Shown: in pieces, positions 1 through 9,237 of the stretch
How positions within the stretch are numbered: the first letter of the stretch is position 1
Layout: each line of letters begins with the position of its first letter
Assembly: GCA_027533455.1 (NCBI GenBank)
Contig: JAPZUC010000011.1
Location: 1 to 64,000 of the forward strand
Reading direction: 5' to 3'
Length of the DNA: 64,000 nt
DNA from: Porphyrobacter sp.
GTDB taxonomy: Bacteria; Pseudomonadota; Alphaproteobacteria; Sphingomonadales; Sphingomonadaceae
The notes under the pieces: generated by a model
What the model was told of the DNA's origin: nothing
Databases searched by the model: none
Seen by the model: the letters and a program-made list of their open reading frames with translations, nothing else
Program-made: the position numbers and the translations under genes

Positions 1-194
1 TTCGGATACGATCCAAGGGGAGCGATAGAGGCGGGGGGGGGGGGGGGGGGGGCGGGCCGCGCGCCCCCCCCCCGCCCCCCCCGCCGAGACCGACCCACCC
101 CCCCCGCCCCACCCCCCCCCCCCCCGCGCGCGCCCCCCCCCCGCGCCCCCCCCCCCCCCCCCGCCTCTATCGCTCCCCTTGGATCGTATCCGAA
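1..194. repeat. Perfect 34-bp inverted repeat (1-34 and 161-194) flanking G/C homopolymer tracts; probable contig-end artefact
   Basis: ttcggatacgatccaaggggagcgatagaggcgg at 1-34 is the exact reverse complement of 161-194; the interior is almost entirely poly-G then poly-C. Confidence 0.9.
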
Positions 195-205
195 GGGACA
201 CAGAA

Positions 206-532
206 ATGACCGACGCTTTCAAGGATCGCGAACGGGCCGAGGAAGCCAAGTTCGCGCTCGACAACGAAACCGCCTTCCGCATTGCCGCGCGCCGCAACCG
301 GCTGCTGGGCGAATGGGCCGCAGGGCTGATGAAGCTCACCCCGGAAGAGACCGACGCCTATCGCAAGGCGGTGGTGCAGGCTGATTTCGAGGAATCGGGT
401 GACGAGGACGTGGTGCGCAAGCTGCTGGGCGATCTCACCGCAGCCCAGACCGACGTCACCGAAGCCGACATCCGCGCCAAGCTCGAGGAAATGACCATCG
501 AGGCGCGCCGCCAATTGCTCGGCGGGGTGTGA
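206..532 (+). CDS. DUF1476 family protein (alphaproteobacterial ATP synthase zeta-subunit-like inhibitor)
   Basis: MTDAFKDRERAEEAKFALDNETAFRIAARRNRLLGEWAA...; start moved to ATG 206. Confidence 0.85.
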   Translation: MTDAFKDRERAEEAKFALDNETAFRIAARRNRLLGEWAAGLMKLTPEETDAYRKAVVQADFEESGDEDVVRKLLGDLTAAQTDVTEADIRAKLEEMTIEARRQLLGGV

Positions 533-536
533 TCCC

Positions 537-770
537 ATGCCGATGAGCGCACGCGATATCGAGGATGCAATCCTTGCCGCCCTGCCCGGGGCCAAGGTCG
601 AACTGACCGACCTCGCGGGCGACGATGATCACTGGGCGGCAACCGTCACCGCACCGCAATTTGCCGGCCTCAGCCGTGTGGCCCAGCACAAGCTGGTCTA
701 CGGCGCGCTTGGCGGGCGGATGGGCGGTGTGCTGCACGCCTTGCAAGTCACCACAGTGGTCCCCAAGTAA
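537..770 (+). CDS. bolA: BolA family protein
   Basis: Short BolA-like ORF (HKLVYGALGGRMGGVLHALQV) immediately upstream of a monothiol glutaredoxin. Confidence 0.85.
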   Translation: MPMSARDIEDAILAALPGAKVELTDLAGDDDHWAATVTAPQFAGLSRVAQHKLVYGALGGRMGGVLHALQVTTVVPK

Positions 771-809
771 CCTTTGACAACTCACAGCCAGCCAAGGGCG
801 CTACCCACC

Positions 810-1136
810 ATGTCCGACGTCAACGCGCGTATTTCCGATCTCGTCACCAGCAATGATGTGGTGCTGTTCATGAAGGGCACGCCTCTCTTCCCGCAATGCG
901 GCTTTTCCAGCCGTGCCATCGCGATCCTCGATCACTGCGGTGTCGCCTTCGAAAGCGTCGACGTGCTGCAGGACATGGAAATCCGACAGGGCATCAAGAA
1001 CTTCTCAGACTGGCCGACGATCCCCCAGCTTTACGTGAAGGGCGAATTCGTCGGCGGCAGCGATATCATGATGGAGATGTTCGAAGCGGGCGAGTTGCAG
1101 CAGCTGCTGGATCAGAGCGGCGTCGCGAAAGCCTGA
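810..1136 (+). CDS. grxD: Monothiol glutaredoxin, Grx4 family
   Basis: [21 protein letters not shown] (CGFS active site), [19 protein letters not shown]; start at MSDVNARI. Confidence 0.95.
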   Translation: MSDVNARISDLVTSNDVVLFMKGTPLFPQCGFSSRAIAILDHCGVAFESVDVLQDMEIRQGIKNFSDWPTIPQLYVKGEFVGGSDIMMEMFEAGELQQLLDQSGVAKA

Positions 1137-1364
1137 TGTTCCGCAGCCCCTGCGGGCTGCGAAATCCTCGCTCATGCGTCCTTCGGACGCGTCGCTGCGG
1201 GCGGCCGGTCGGCCTTGCGGTCGCTGACGCGACCGAGACCAGCACTACTTTTCAATTTAGCGCCAGTCGGCCCATAGGGCCGCAAGCGCGACTGCGCGCC
1301 GGCCGGTCAGGCCGGAAGCCAAGGCGGACGGACGTCCGCCGCCCGGCGTCTGAGGGCAAAAGCA

Positions 1365-1405
1365 AAAAAGCGCTCCGCAGGACCAGTGCGGAGCGCTTTT
1401 GTTTT
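1365..1405. terminator. Strong stem-loop with flanking A/T tracts, possible bidirectional terminator
   Basis: AAAAAGCGCTCCGCA - ggaccag - TGCGGAGCGCTTTTGTTTTT. Confidence 0.8.
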
Positions 1406-1648
1406 TCGGGGAGGCGCAACCCGGAGACCAGGAAGGGTCACACCTCTTGTCGAAGACCATTGGGACCGCAGCGTATTATGCACACCCCGTGCCAAAACTG
1501 GAAAAGCACGGAATTCCGCCATTTTCTACGTCTTGGTTGATCGGCTTTAACTGCAGTTTGTAAAGCATCCCGACAGGTCCTCTTCAAACCGGCAGGCTTT
1601 CACCTTGCCCCTTGGCAAGCGCCTGCCCTGCGGCCATCCTTTGCCGCA

Positions 1649-2431
1649 ATGAGCACCGATTCAACGCCCCTGGGCATTCCCGCCGCGACCATCATCATTT
1701 TCCGCCATGCGCCCGATCGCGGCGCACCCGAAGTGTTGATGACCGTGCGCTCGCGCAACATGACCTTCGCGGGGGGCATGGCGGTGTTCCCGGGCGGGCG
1801 GGTCGATCCCGAGGACTATGCTCTCGCCGAGGCAGTCGCGGCCGATCACGGTCTTGCGCATGATGAAGCCGCCCACCAGATCGCCGCCGTGCGCGAGACG
1901 CTGGAGGAGACCGGCCTTGCGCTCGGGCTGGCGGGCGAGATCAATGCTGCCAGCGCCGGGGAGGCGCGCCTGATGCTTGGTCAGACCGGCGCGCTGGCCC
2001 CCGTGCTCGACGCCTTCGGCTGGCGGCTCGATCTTGCACAGATTACCCCGTTTGCGCGGTGGTTTCCCAAGAACGAGGCGATCGCGCGGGTCTATGACAC
2101 CCGCTTCTACCTTGCCGATCTGGGCACGGGCGCGGTCGACGTGTCGATCGACCAGTCGGAAAACACCCACCTGTTCTGGACCACGGCGCAAGGTGCGCTC
2201 GATGCGGCGGAACGCGGCGAGATCAAGCTGATCTTCCCCACCCGCCGCAACCTCGAACGCCTCGCCCTGTTCGCCAGTTTCGCCGAAGCCAAGGCCCAGG
2301 CCGAAGCAATCCCGGTGCGCACAATCATGCCGCAGGTGGTAGAACAGGACGGCAAGCCGTGGCTGACGATCCTTGCCGACGCTGGCTATCCCGTCACCGG
2401 AGAACTGCTGGAGACGGTCGCCCGGGGCTGA
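1649..2431 (+). CDS. NUDIX hydrolase
   Basis: Nudix-box-like FPGGRVDPED...RETLEETGLALG. Confidence 0.85.
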   Translation: MSTDSTPLGIPAATIIIFRHAPDRGAPEVLMTVRSRNMTFAGGMAVFPGGRVDPEDYALAEAVAADHGLAHDEAAHQIAAVRETLEETGLALGLAGEINAASAGEARLMLGQTGALAPVLDAFGWRLDLAQITPFARWFPKNEAIARVYDTRFYLADLGTGAVDVSIDQSENTHLFWTTAQGALDAAERGEIKLIFPTRRNLERLALFASFAEAKAQAEAIPVRTIMPQVVEQDGKPWLTILADAGYPVTGELLETVARG

Positions 2432-2907
2432 TCCAGCGGCAAAGCGGCGTGCGCCTGTGCCGTTGCATGATAGCGGCATCATGAAACGCCCGGCCATACT
2501 GCGCTCGGTGGAGTGGCAGTAAGCGTGGTGATGGGCCACGTCTTTGAGGCAGATGGGCTGCTCGGGAAGGAGTCCTTCAGTGTGGTAGAATCATTACAGC
2601 CCGCAATATGTGTGCGCGCCGCAAGTATTATTGCTTTTTTTCATTGACCCTCGCGCACCTCCCACGCAAGATTAGACCTCTCGGTTGGACGCGAAGGGTC
2701 GTGTCCTGCTGACGCTCGGATACTCTCGGATACGGGTGCCAACATCGCACCGGCTGCCGAGGGCATGATGTTATATCGACTCTTCAAAGCAGTAGCCTCG
2801 GAAAGGAGGCGGGCCGCGGTGAGATCGAAATCCATTTACCGGCGGGGCGAATGCACCCGGCGGAAAGGCCTATTCTGGTCGCAGAAAAATAGAAAAAAGG
2901 TTCAGCA

Positions 2908-5646
2908 ATGCGAAAGATCAACACCGTGCTTCAGTCTGCATCGCCGTTCGCGCTCGGCGCAGCGCTGATGGCAATGGGCGCCGCGCCTGCCCATGCCGCC
3001 GAGGCTGCCGAAAGCGAGCAGCCCGCCATCGCCATCACCCAGGAAGCCGCGACCGAAGTCGCCGATGATGTTGTCGATAGCGGCCAGGTCCTGATCGTCA
3101 CCGGTACCCGGCGCGCCAATCGCACCGTTTCCGACAGCCCCGTGCCGATCGACGTGATCCCCGCCGAACAGCTCCAGCGTTCAGGCCTCGTGGAAACTGC
3201 GCGCGTGCTGCGCGATCTCGTGCCCTCGCTGAACTTCCCCCAGCCCTCGATCACCGATGGCACCGACGCGATCCGCCCGGCGACGCTGCGCGGCCTCGGG
3301 CCTGACCAGACGCTGGTGCTGATCAACGGCAAGCGCCGCCATGTCGCTGCCCTGCTCAACATCAACGGCTCGGTCGGACGCGGCTCGACCGCGGTCGACT
3401 TGAACCAGATCCCCTCGTCCTCCATCGGCCGCGTCGAAGTGCTGCGCGATGGCGCGGCAGCGCAGTATGGTTCGGACGCGATCGCCGGCGTGATCAACTT
3501 CCAGCTCAACGATGCGCGTAAGGGCGGACGGTTCTTCGTCAACTACGGCGGCTACAACACCCGCATCGAGGGCGTGAAGGAAGTCACTGGCGTCAATGGT
3601 ACCGCCGGCCAGACCCCGACATTGACCGCCGACGGCGTGCTCCAGCTCAACAACACCGGCAAGGACCTCAAGGTCACCGATGGCGAAGTGCTGACCGTGG
3701 GGGGCAATATCGGCCTGCCGCTCGGCGCTGAGGGCTTCATTAACATCACCGCCGAATATCGCGACCGCAACGACACCAACCGCACAGGCTATGATCCGCG
3801 GCGCAACTATTCGCAGAGCGGCGCTCTGGACGCCCGCGAGCTGACCCTCGACCGCCGCAACCACCGCTATGGCGACCCCAAGACCGAAGATCTCAACATC
3901 GTGGTCAACATGGGCATGCCGCTTGCTGAGCAGGTGAGCTTCTACGCCTTCGGCAGCTACGGCACCCGCGATGCGGAATCCGCCGGCTTCTACCGCCGCG
4001 CGGCCGACAACCGCAACGTGACCGCGATCTATCCCGACGGCTTCCTTCCGCTGATCAACACCGACACCACCGACTTCGGGATTGTCGGCGGGCTCGAGGG
4101 CGATTTCGGCGGCTGGAACTGGGACCTTTCGATGTCCTACGGCGAGAACGAGACCGATTTCCTCATCACCGAAACGCTCAACGCATCGCTCGGCGCGGCG
4201 AGCCAGACGGAATTCGAGGCGGGCGGGATCGCCTATAGCCAGCTGGTCTCCAACCTCGATATCAGCCGCGATATTGATGTCAGCGGGATCGAGGCGCTGA
4301 CTGTCTCCTTCGGTGCCGAATGGCGGCGCGAGGAATACCAGCTCACCGCGGGCGAGCTGAACAGCTACATCGCCGGACCGGTGCTCGTCGGGACCAACAA
4401 CCCCTTCATCACCGGCGCGGGCGCGACCGCCTTTGCCGCGCCCGGCAGCCAGGTGTTCCCCGGCTTCCAGCCGCGCATCGGCGGGGTCGACGTGACCACC
4501 CCCCACAGCCGCGAGAACGTTTCGCTCTATGCTGAAATCGATGCCGACATCAGCTCGGGCTGGAACATCCAGGCGGCGGGCCGCTTCGAGGATTACACCG
4601 ACTTCGGCTCGACCCTGAACGGCAAGCTGGCGACCCGGCTGGAAATCGTCGACGGCTTCGCTCTGCGCGGTGCGCTGTCGACCGGCTTCCGCGCCCCCTC
4701 GCTCCAGCAGCAGTTCTTCGCTGCGGCGGCGACCAACAACATCGGCGGCGTTCTCGTCGATGCGGTGACCCTGCCGGTCAGCAACCCTGTCGCCGTGGCG
4801 CTCGGCGCGACCCCGCTCAAGGCCGAGAAGTCGGTCTCGTGGTCGGCAGGCGCGGTGTTCGACATGGTCGACGGGCTCAACTTCACCTTCGATTACTACC
4901 AGATCGATATCGACGACCGGATCGTGCTGAGCGACAACCTGACCGCCAGCCGCGATGCGACAGGGGCGCCGACCGGCACCAACCCGGGCCGCGGAATTGC
5001 GCAGATCCTCAATGATGCCGGCTTCACCAGCATCTCGGCGGCGCGGTTCTTCTTCAACGGCATCGACACCCGCACCCGCGGCTTCGATGCCATTGCGACC
5101 TACCGCACCGGGCTCGGCGACTTCGGCTCGCTGTCACTGACCGCAGGCTACAACTGGAACGATATCGACATCACCGGACGCCGGACCAACCCGGGCAGCC
5201 TCGCGCAGGTGCCGGGGATCGACCTGTTCGGCCGACTTGAATCGCTCCGGATCGAGCGCGGCCAGCCCAAGGATCGCGTCAACCTCGGCGCGGACTGGGA
5301 GTGGAACTGGCTGAGCGCATCGCTGCGCACCAACCGCTTCGGTGAAGTGTTCTCGGCCGGTGCCTCGCCGATCAACGACGTGCTGCTTGAGCCGCGCTGG
5401 ATCACCGACCTCGAATTCCGCATCCGTCCGCAAGGCGGCATGGCAGAAGGTCTGGAACTGGCAGTCGGCGCGAACAACCTGTTCGACCAGTACCCGACAG
5501 TGAACCCCACCGGACGGGGCACCGATCCGGTCACCGGCAATCCGGGCAACCTGTCGGTGAACAACTACTTCCTGCCATTCTCGTCCTTCTCGCCTTTCGG
5601 CTTCAACGGACGGTTTCTCTATGCGCGTCTGAGCTACGCGTTCTGA
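2908..5646 (+). CDS. TonB-dependent receptor
   Basis: Signal peptide, plug motifs (LRGLGPDQTLVLINGKRR, VEVLRDGAAAQYGSDAIAGVINF), long beta-barrel, C-terminal aromatic residue (LSYAF). Confidence 0.95.
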   Translation: MRKINTVLQSASPFALGAALMAMGAAPAHAAEAAESEQPAIAITQEAATEVADDVVDSGQVLIVTGTRRANRTVSDSPVPIDVIPAEQLQRSGLVETARVLRDLVPSLNFPQPSITDGTDAIRPATLRGLGPDQTLVLINGKRRHVAALLNINGSVGRGSTAVDLNQIPSSSIGRVEVLRDGAAAQYGSDAIAGVINFQLNDARKGGRFFVNYGGYNTRIEGVKEVTGVNGTAGQTPTLTADGVLQLNNTGKDLKVTDGEVLTVGGNIGLPLGAEGFINITAEYRDRNDTNRTGYDPRRNYSQSGALDARELTLDRRNHRYGDPKTEDLNIVVNMGMPLAEQVSFYAFGSYGTRDAESAGFYRRAADNRNVTAIYPDGFLPLINTDTTDFGIVGGLEGDFGGWNWDLSMSYGENETDFLITETLNASLGAASQTEFEAGGIAYSQLVSNLDISRDIDVSGIEALTVSFGAEWRREEYQLTAGELNSYIAGPVLVGTNNPFITGAGATAFAAPGSQVFPGFQPRIGGVDVTTPHSRENVSLYAEIDADISSGWNIQAAGRFEDYTDFGSTLNGKLATRLEIVDGFALRGALSTGFRAPSLQQQFFAAAATNNIGGVLVDAVTLPVSNPVAVALGATPLKAEKSVSWSAGAVFDMVDGLNFTFDYYQIDIDDRIVLSDNLTASRDATGAPTGTNPGRGIAQILNDAGFTSISAARFFFNGIDTRTRGFDAIATYRTGLGDFGSLSLTAGYNWNDIDITGRRTNPGSLAQVPGIDLFGRLESLRIERGQPKDRVNLGADWEWNWLSASLRTNRFGEVFSAGASPINDVLLEPRWITDLEFRIRPQGGMAEGLELAVGANNLFDQYPTVNPTGRGTDPVTGNPGNLSVNNYFLPFSSFSPFGFNGRFLYARLSYAF

Positions 5647-5655
5647 TAATGTGAT

Positions 5656-5698
5656 GGCGGCGGCGGTGCGCGGGGACTTACCCCCGGGCACCGCCGCC
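5656..5698 (+). terminator. GC-rich stem-loop after the TonB receptor
   Basis: GGCGGCGGTGCGCGGGG-actta-CCCCCGGGCACCGCCGCC; no clear U tract. Confidence 0.5.
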
Positions 5699-5862
5699 CT
5701 GTACTCGGCCTATTGGGCGAGCGAGATAAGCAGGTGACGCGCGGTCGGTACCACCCGGTGCCGCGGGCGCAGCTGAGGCAGCGGCGCACGGGATGGATCA
5801 AGCGCCCCACTCCTTCCGCTAAGATGACGCGCCCGGCCATCTCCCGGTGTGGGCGACGTGAC

Positions 5863-6281
5863 TCATGTCCCACGCCAGCCAAACCGCCAGGTCCAACCCA
5901 GCAGGAACAGCTGCAACGGCACGCGGATCAACAGATAGGCCGGACCCTGCGCGTGGCCGCCAAAATCTGCCGAGGTCAGCGCGCCATAGATATTGGCCGG
6001 GAAGAATAGCACCAGCACCACAAGTGCCGCCGCACCAGCGAGGCGGCGCGTGGCAGGCACCGCCAGCCCAAGCGCGATTCCGATCTCTGCGATGCCGGTC
6101 AGCCAGACCAGCTCACGGCGCAGCGGCACGAATTCGGGAAGCAGCCGGATCATTTCCTCGGTCTGGACGAAATGGCCCAGCGCGAAGAAGAGGAAAGCGA
6201 ACACCAACCCGGCCCGGACAGCCGCAGCAGGTGAGCCAGCAACCAAGGCAGTGTGACAATGGCGACAATGATCAGGACCAT
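5863..6281 (-). CDS. DoxX-family-like membrane protein; candidate frameshift near the N-terminus
   Basis: RAGLVFAFLFFALGHFVQTEEMIRLLPEFVPLRRELVWLTGIAEIGIALGLAVPATRRLAG... in one frame; TM-like start MVLIIVAIVTLPWLLAHLLRL lies in another frame from ATG at 6281. Confidence 0.6.
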
Positions 6282-6631
6282 CAGCAAGGCAGACGTTTTG
6301 CAGAGGTAAGTTGCGAAATGCAACTGTACTGGTGCATTCCCGCGTCGGGATGGAGATATGGCGCACCCGACAGTATGAAGATGAGAACTGGGTTGTTACC
6401 CTCTAATCATTGTTTTCCATATCATACCGGTAAGTGAGCGGAAGCCTCAATCGGTAAAACCTGCTCGATCGACTCGTCTCAACTCCTCGATCAGCAGCAA
6501 CCGCCCGAAGCTGCCATATTGCTTTCGGATCGCGGCTCAACCGTGCTCATGGCGGGTGATGGGTTGGAAAGCAGATGGTCCGCTCTGACTTTTGCGGGGT
6601 GGTCTCAAAGCTATTGAATGACCGCGTCATA

Positions 6632-7279
6632 TCAAGGCTGGCCAGCCTGCCTGATCTGGGCCGCATGCGAGAGTTCTTGCGACTGTGCCGGAGGGGCGCC
6701 TAATCCGGTGAGGCCCATCAGCAGCATGTCGCCCAGCCGGTCTTCGGCCTGCTGGCGCGAAGGACGCGTGTCGATCAGGTGCATCATCAGCACCTGACAA
6801 AGGCCGAGCCAGTAAGGCACCCCCGAAAGACGCGCCTCCGGCCGGAGCAGGCCCTGTTCCAGCGCCGCTTCGATGTCGTCCTTAAGGCCACGGTTGAACG
6901 GATGGGACTGGCTGGTGGCGGGCATCTGACTGCGCAGCAGCACCATCGTCCGGCGCGGCTGTTCGGTCGCGAAGCGCGCGGCGACCGACATCCCTCCCGC
7001 TATGCGCGCGACAGGATCGCTCACTCCCGCGTTGGCGCGTGCCACCTCAGCCTCCACTTCCAGCCGCACCTCGGTGGCAACGGCGGCGGCGAAATCGTGC
7101 TTGTCCTTAAAGTGGTTGAAGAAACTGCCCTTGGCGACGCCTGCGCGGGCGACGAAATCGTCGATCGGAATCGCGTCGATCGGACGGTCGACCAATAGAT
7201 CCAACCCCGCCGCAATTAGCGCCATGCGGGTTCGTCCGCTGCGGGAAGGCTTGGTTTGCTGGAGCGCTTGAGTGGGCAT
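6632..7279 (-). CDS. TetR/AcrR family transcriptional regulator
   Basis: RMALIAAGLDLLVDRPIDAIPIDDFVARAGVAKGSFFNHFKDKHDFAAAV, TetR-type HTH; start at MPTQALQQ. Confidence 0.9.
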   Translation of the reverse strand: MPTQALQQTKPSRSGRTRMALIAAGLDLLVDRPIDAIPIDDFVARAGVAKGSFFNHFKDKHDFAAAVATEVRLEVEAEVARANAGVSDPVARIAGGMSVAARFATEQPRRTMVLLRSQMPATSQSHPFNRGLKDDIEAALEQGLLRPEARLSGVPYWLGLCQVLMMHLIDTRPSRQQAEDRLGDMLLMGLTGLGAPPAQSQELSHAAQIRQAGQP

Positions 7280-7292
7280 ACTGAAGCCATAC

Positions 7293-7335
7293 TTGACCAG
7301 ATAGTCAAATTCAACCAGATTGACCAAATAGTCAT
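7293..7335. promoter_or_regulatory. Candidate TetR operator: two copies of TTGACCARATAGTCAW
   Basis: TTGACCAGATAGTCAA (7293-7308) and TTGACCAAATAGTCAT (7320-7335), each an imperfect palindrome, in the divergent tetR/VOC intergenic region. Confidence 0.7.
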
Positions 7336-7379
7336 AAACGATTCGGCGCATCACGCCGGACGGACGCGGGGAGGGGATC

Positions 7380-8390
7380 ATGGCCATCATCAAGGTCGAA
7401 GACATTGCGCACGTCCGCTTTGCAGCGCCCGACCTTGCGCTGATGCGCGGCTTCCTCGAAGATTTCGGCCTTGCCTGCTTCGAAGAGGGCGGGCGGCTCT
7501 ACGGCAAAGGCGGCGACGGGCGGCCTTTCGTCCATGTAACCGGGCCGGGGGCAGCAGAATTTCTCGCGGTCGGGCTACGCGCCGCCAGCATTGACGACCT
7601 GGAGACCCTCGCCGCCCATGAAGGCGTCGCGGTCCAGCCGCTGAACGAGCCCGGCGGCGGCATGGTCGTGCGCCTCACCGATCCGGACCGTTACTGCGTC
7701 GAGGTGGTCGCGGGTCAGCACTGCGAAGCTCCTGCCCCCTGCCCGCCCCCGCGCTTCAACTCCGCCGCCGACAAGCCTCGCCAGCGTGAAATGATCCGTC
7801 TGGAACCATCGCCCGCGCACGTGCGCCGCATCGGTCATGCGGTGCTGAAGGTGAGCGACTTCCGCGCCTCGGAACGGTGGTGGAAGGAGCGCTTCGGCTT
7901 GCTCACCTCCGACGAGATCGAGGCCGCGCCCAACGTGCCTCTAGGCGCCTTCATGCGCTGCGACCGCGGGGACGTGCCGTCCGATCACCACACCATCTTT
8001 CTTGCCCAGCTGCCGGGCGCGCTCGGGTTGCTCCACGCCGCCTTCGAAGTCGAAAGCCTCGATGACCTGATGCTCGGCCACGAATATCTCAAGGCCCGCG
8101 AGCGCGAAGCCGCCTGGGGCGTAGGGCGGCACATTATGGGCAGCCAGATCTTCGATTACTGGAAGGACCCCTTCGGCAACGAGCTGGAGCACTGGACCGA
8201 TGGCGATCTGTTCACCGCTGCCGATCCGCCTGCAAAGCAGACCATGCAGGCGCTGCTTGCGGTCCAGTGGGGCGCCCCGCACCCGATGTTTGCCGGCACA
8301 ATGGCCCCGCCGCCGGGTCTCGTCGCTTTCGTCACCGCTCTGCAATTGCGCGTGAAGCGCCTGTTTTCTCGCACACCCAAGGAAGCCTGA
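7380..8390 (+). CDS. VOC family protein (extradiol-dioxygenase-like, two domains)
   Basis: IAHVRFAAPDLALMRGFLEDFGL...; second VOC half with HAVLKVSDFRASERWWKERFGLL and DPFGNELEHWTDGD. Confidence 0.85.
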   Translation: MAIIKVEDIAHVRFAAPDLALMRGFLEDFGLACFEEGGRLYGKGGDGRPFVHVTGPGAAEFLAVGLRAASIDDLETLAAHEGVAVQPLNEPGGGMVVRLTDPDRYCVEVVAGQHCEAPAPCPPPRFNSAADKPRQREMIRLEPSPAHVRRIGHAVLKVSDFRASERWWKERFGLLTSDEIEAAPNVPLGAFMRCDRGDVPSDHHTIFLAQLPGALGLLHAAFEVESLDDLMLGHEYLKAREREAAWGVGRHIMGSQIFDYWKDPFGNELEHWTDGDLFTAADPPAKQTMQALLAVQWGAPHPMFAGTMAPPPGLVAFVTALQLRVKRLFSRTPKEA

Positions 8391-8393
8391 CCG

Positions 8394-9233
8394 ATGAAAC
8401 TCTGCACCTTCACCCATGACGGCAAGACCCGCACCGGCATCGTCGTTGGCGATACCGTTATCGAAACCGGCGTGCCCGGGACGATGATCGACCTGATCCG
8501 CGCTTGGGACACGTTGAAACCCGGCTTCGAAGCGAAGGCGGCGGCCGGAACGGGGATCGCACTTTCAGAGGTCAGGCTAGAAGCGCCGGTGCTGCGCCCG
8601 GGAAAGATCTTCGCCATCGGCCTGAACTATGCCGATCACATCGCCGAAAGCGGCCTCGGCACGCCCGAACGGCAGGTGTGGTTCACCAAGGCGCAAACCA
8701 GCGTCAACGCGCCGTATGACCCGATCCTGATTGCGCGCGGCACCATGACGCCCGACTACGAGGCCGAACTGGTCGCGGTGATCGGCAAGGGCGGCAAGCA
8801 TATCACCGCCACCGACGCGCCCGCAGCGATCTTCGGCTATTGCGTCGGCAACGACATGACCGAGCGCATGTGGCAGCACGCCGTGCCGCAGTGGTCGCTG
8901 GGCAAAAGCTTCGACACCCACGCGCCTATGGGCCCGTGGATCGTCACCGCCGACGAGCTGGGCGACCCGCATGATCTCGGCATTCGCTGCTATGTGAACG
9001 GCGAGGAGCGGCAGAACTCGAACACGCAGCACCTTGTCTACAACGTCTGGAAGCAGGTCGAGCATCTCTCGGTCGGCATGACGCTGGAGCCGGGCGATTG
9101 CCTGTTCACAGGCACCCCCGGCGGGATCGGCGCGGCGATGGACCCGCGCCAGTTCCTGAAGGCAGGCGATGTGGTCCGCACCGAAATCGATCGCCTCGGC
9201 CATATCGAAGGCACGATGGTCGCGGAAGGCTGA
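8394..9233 (+). CDS. Fumarylacetoacetate hydrolase family protein
   Basis: GKIFAIGLNYADHIAESG, DYEAELVAVIGKGGKHI, GNDMTERMWQ, GDCLFTGTPGGIG. Confidence 0.92.
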   Translation: MKLCTFTHDGKTRTGIVVGDTVIETGVPGTMIDLIRAWDTLKPGFEAKAAAGTGIALSEVRLEAPVLRPGKIFAIGLNYADHIAESGLGTPERQVWFTKAQTSVNAPYDPILIARGTMTPDYEAELVAVIGKGGKHITATDAPAAIFGYCVGNDMTERMWQHAVPQWSLGKSFDTHAPMGPWIVTADELGDPHDLGIRCYVNGEERQNSNTQHLVYNVWKQVEHLSVGMTLEPGDCLFTGTPGGIGAAMDPRQFLKAGDVVRTEIDRLGHIEGTMVAEG

Positions 9234-9237
9234 GGCG

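Noticed and set aside
3181-4506. 441-aa minus-strand ORF opposite the TonB receptor
   Set aside because: Antisense shadow ORF typical of GC-rich coding DNA; composition is Ala/Gly/Val/His-biased without recognisable domains, whereas the sense frame is a clear TonB receptor.
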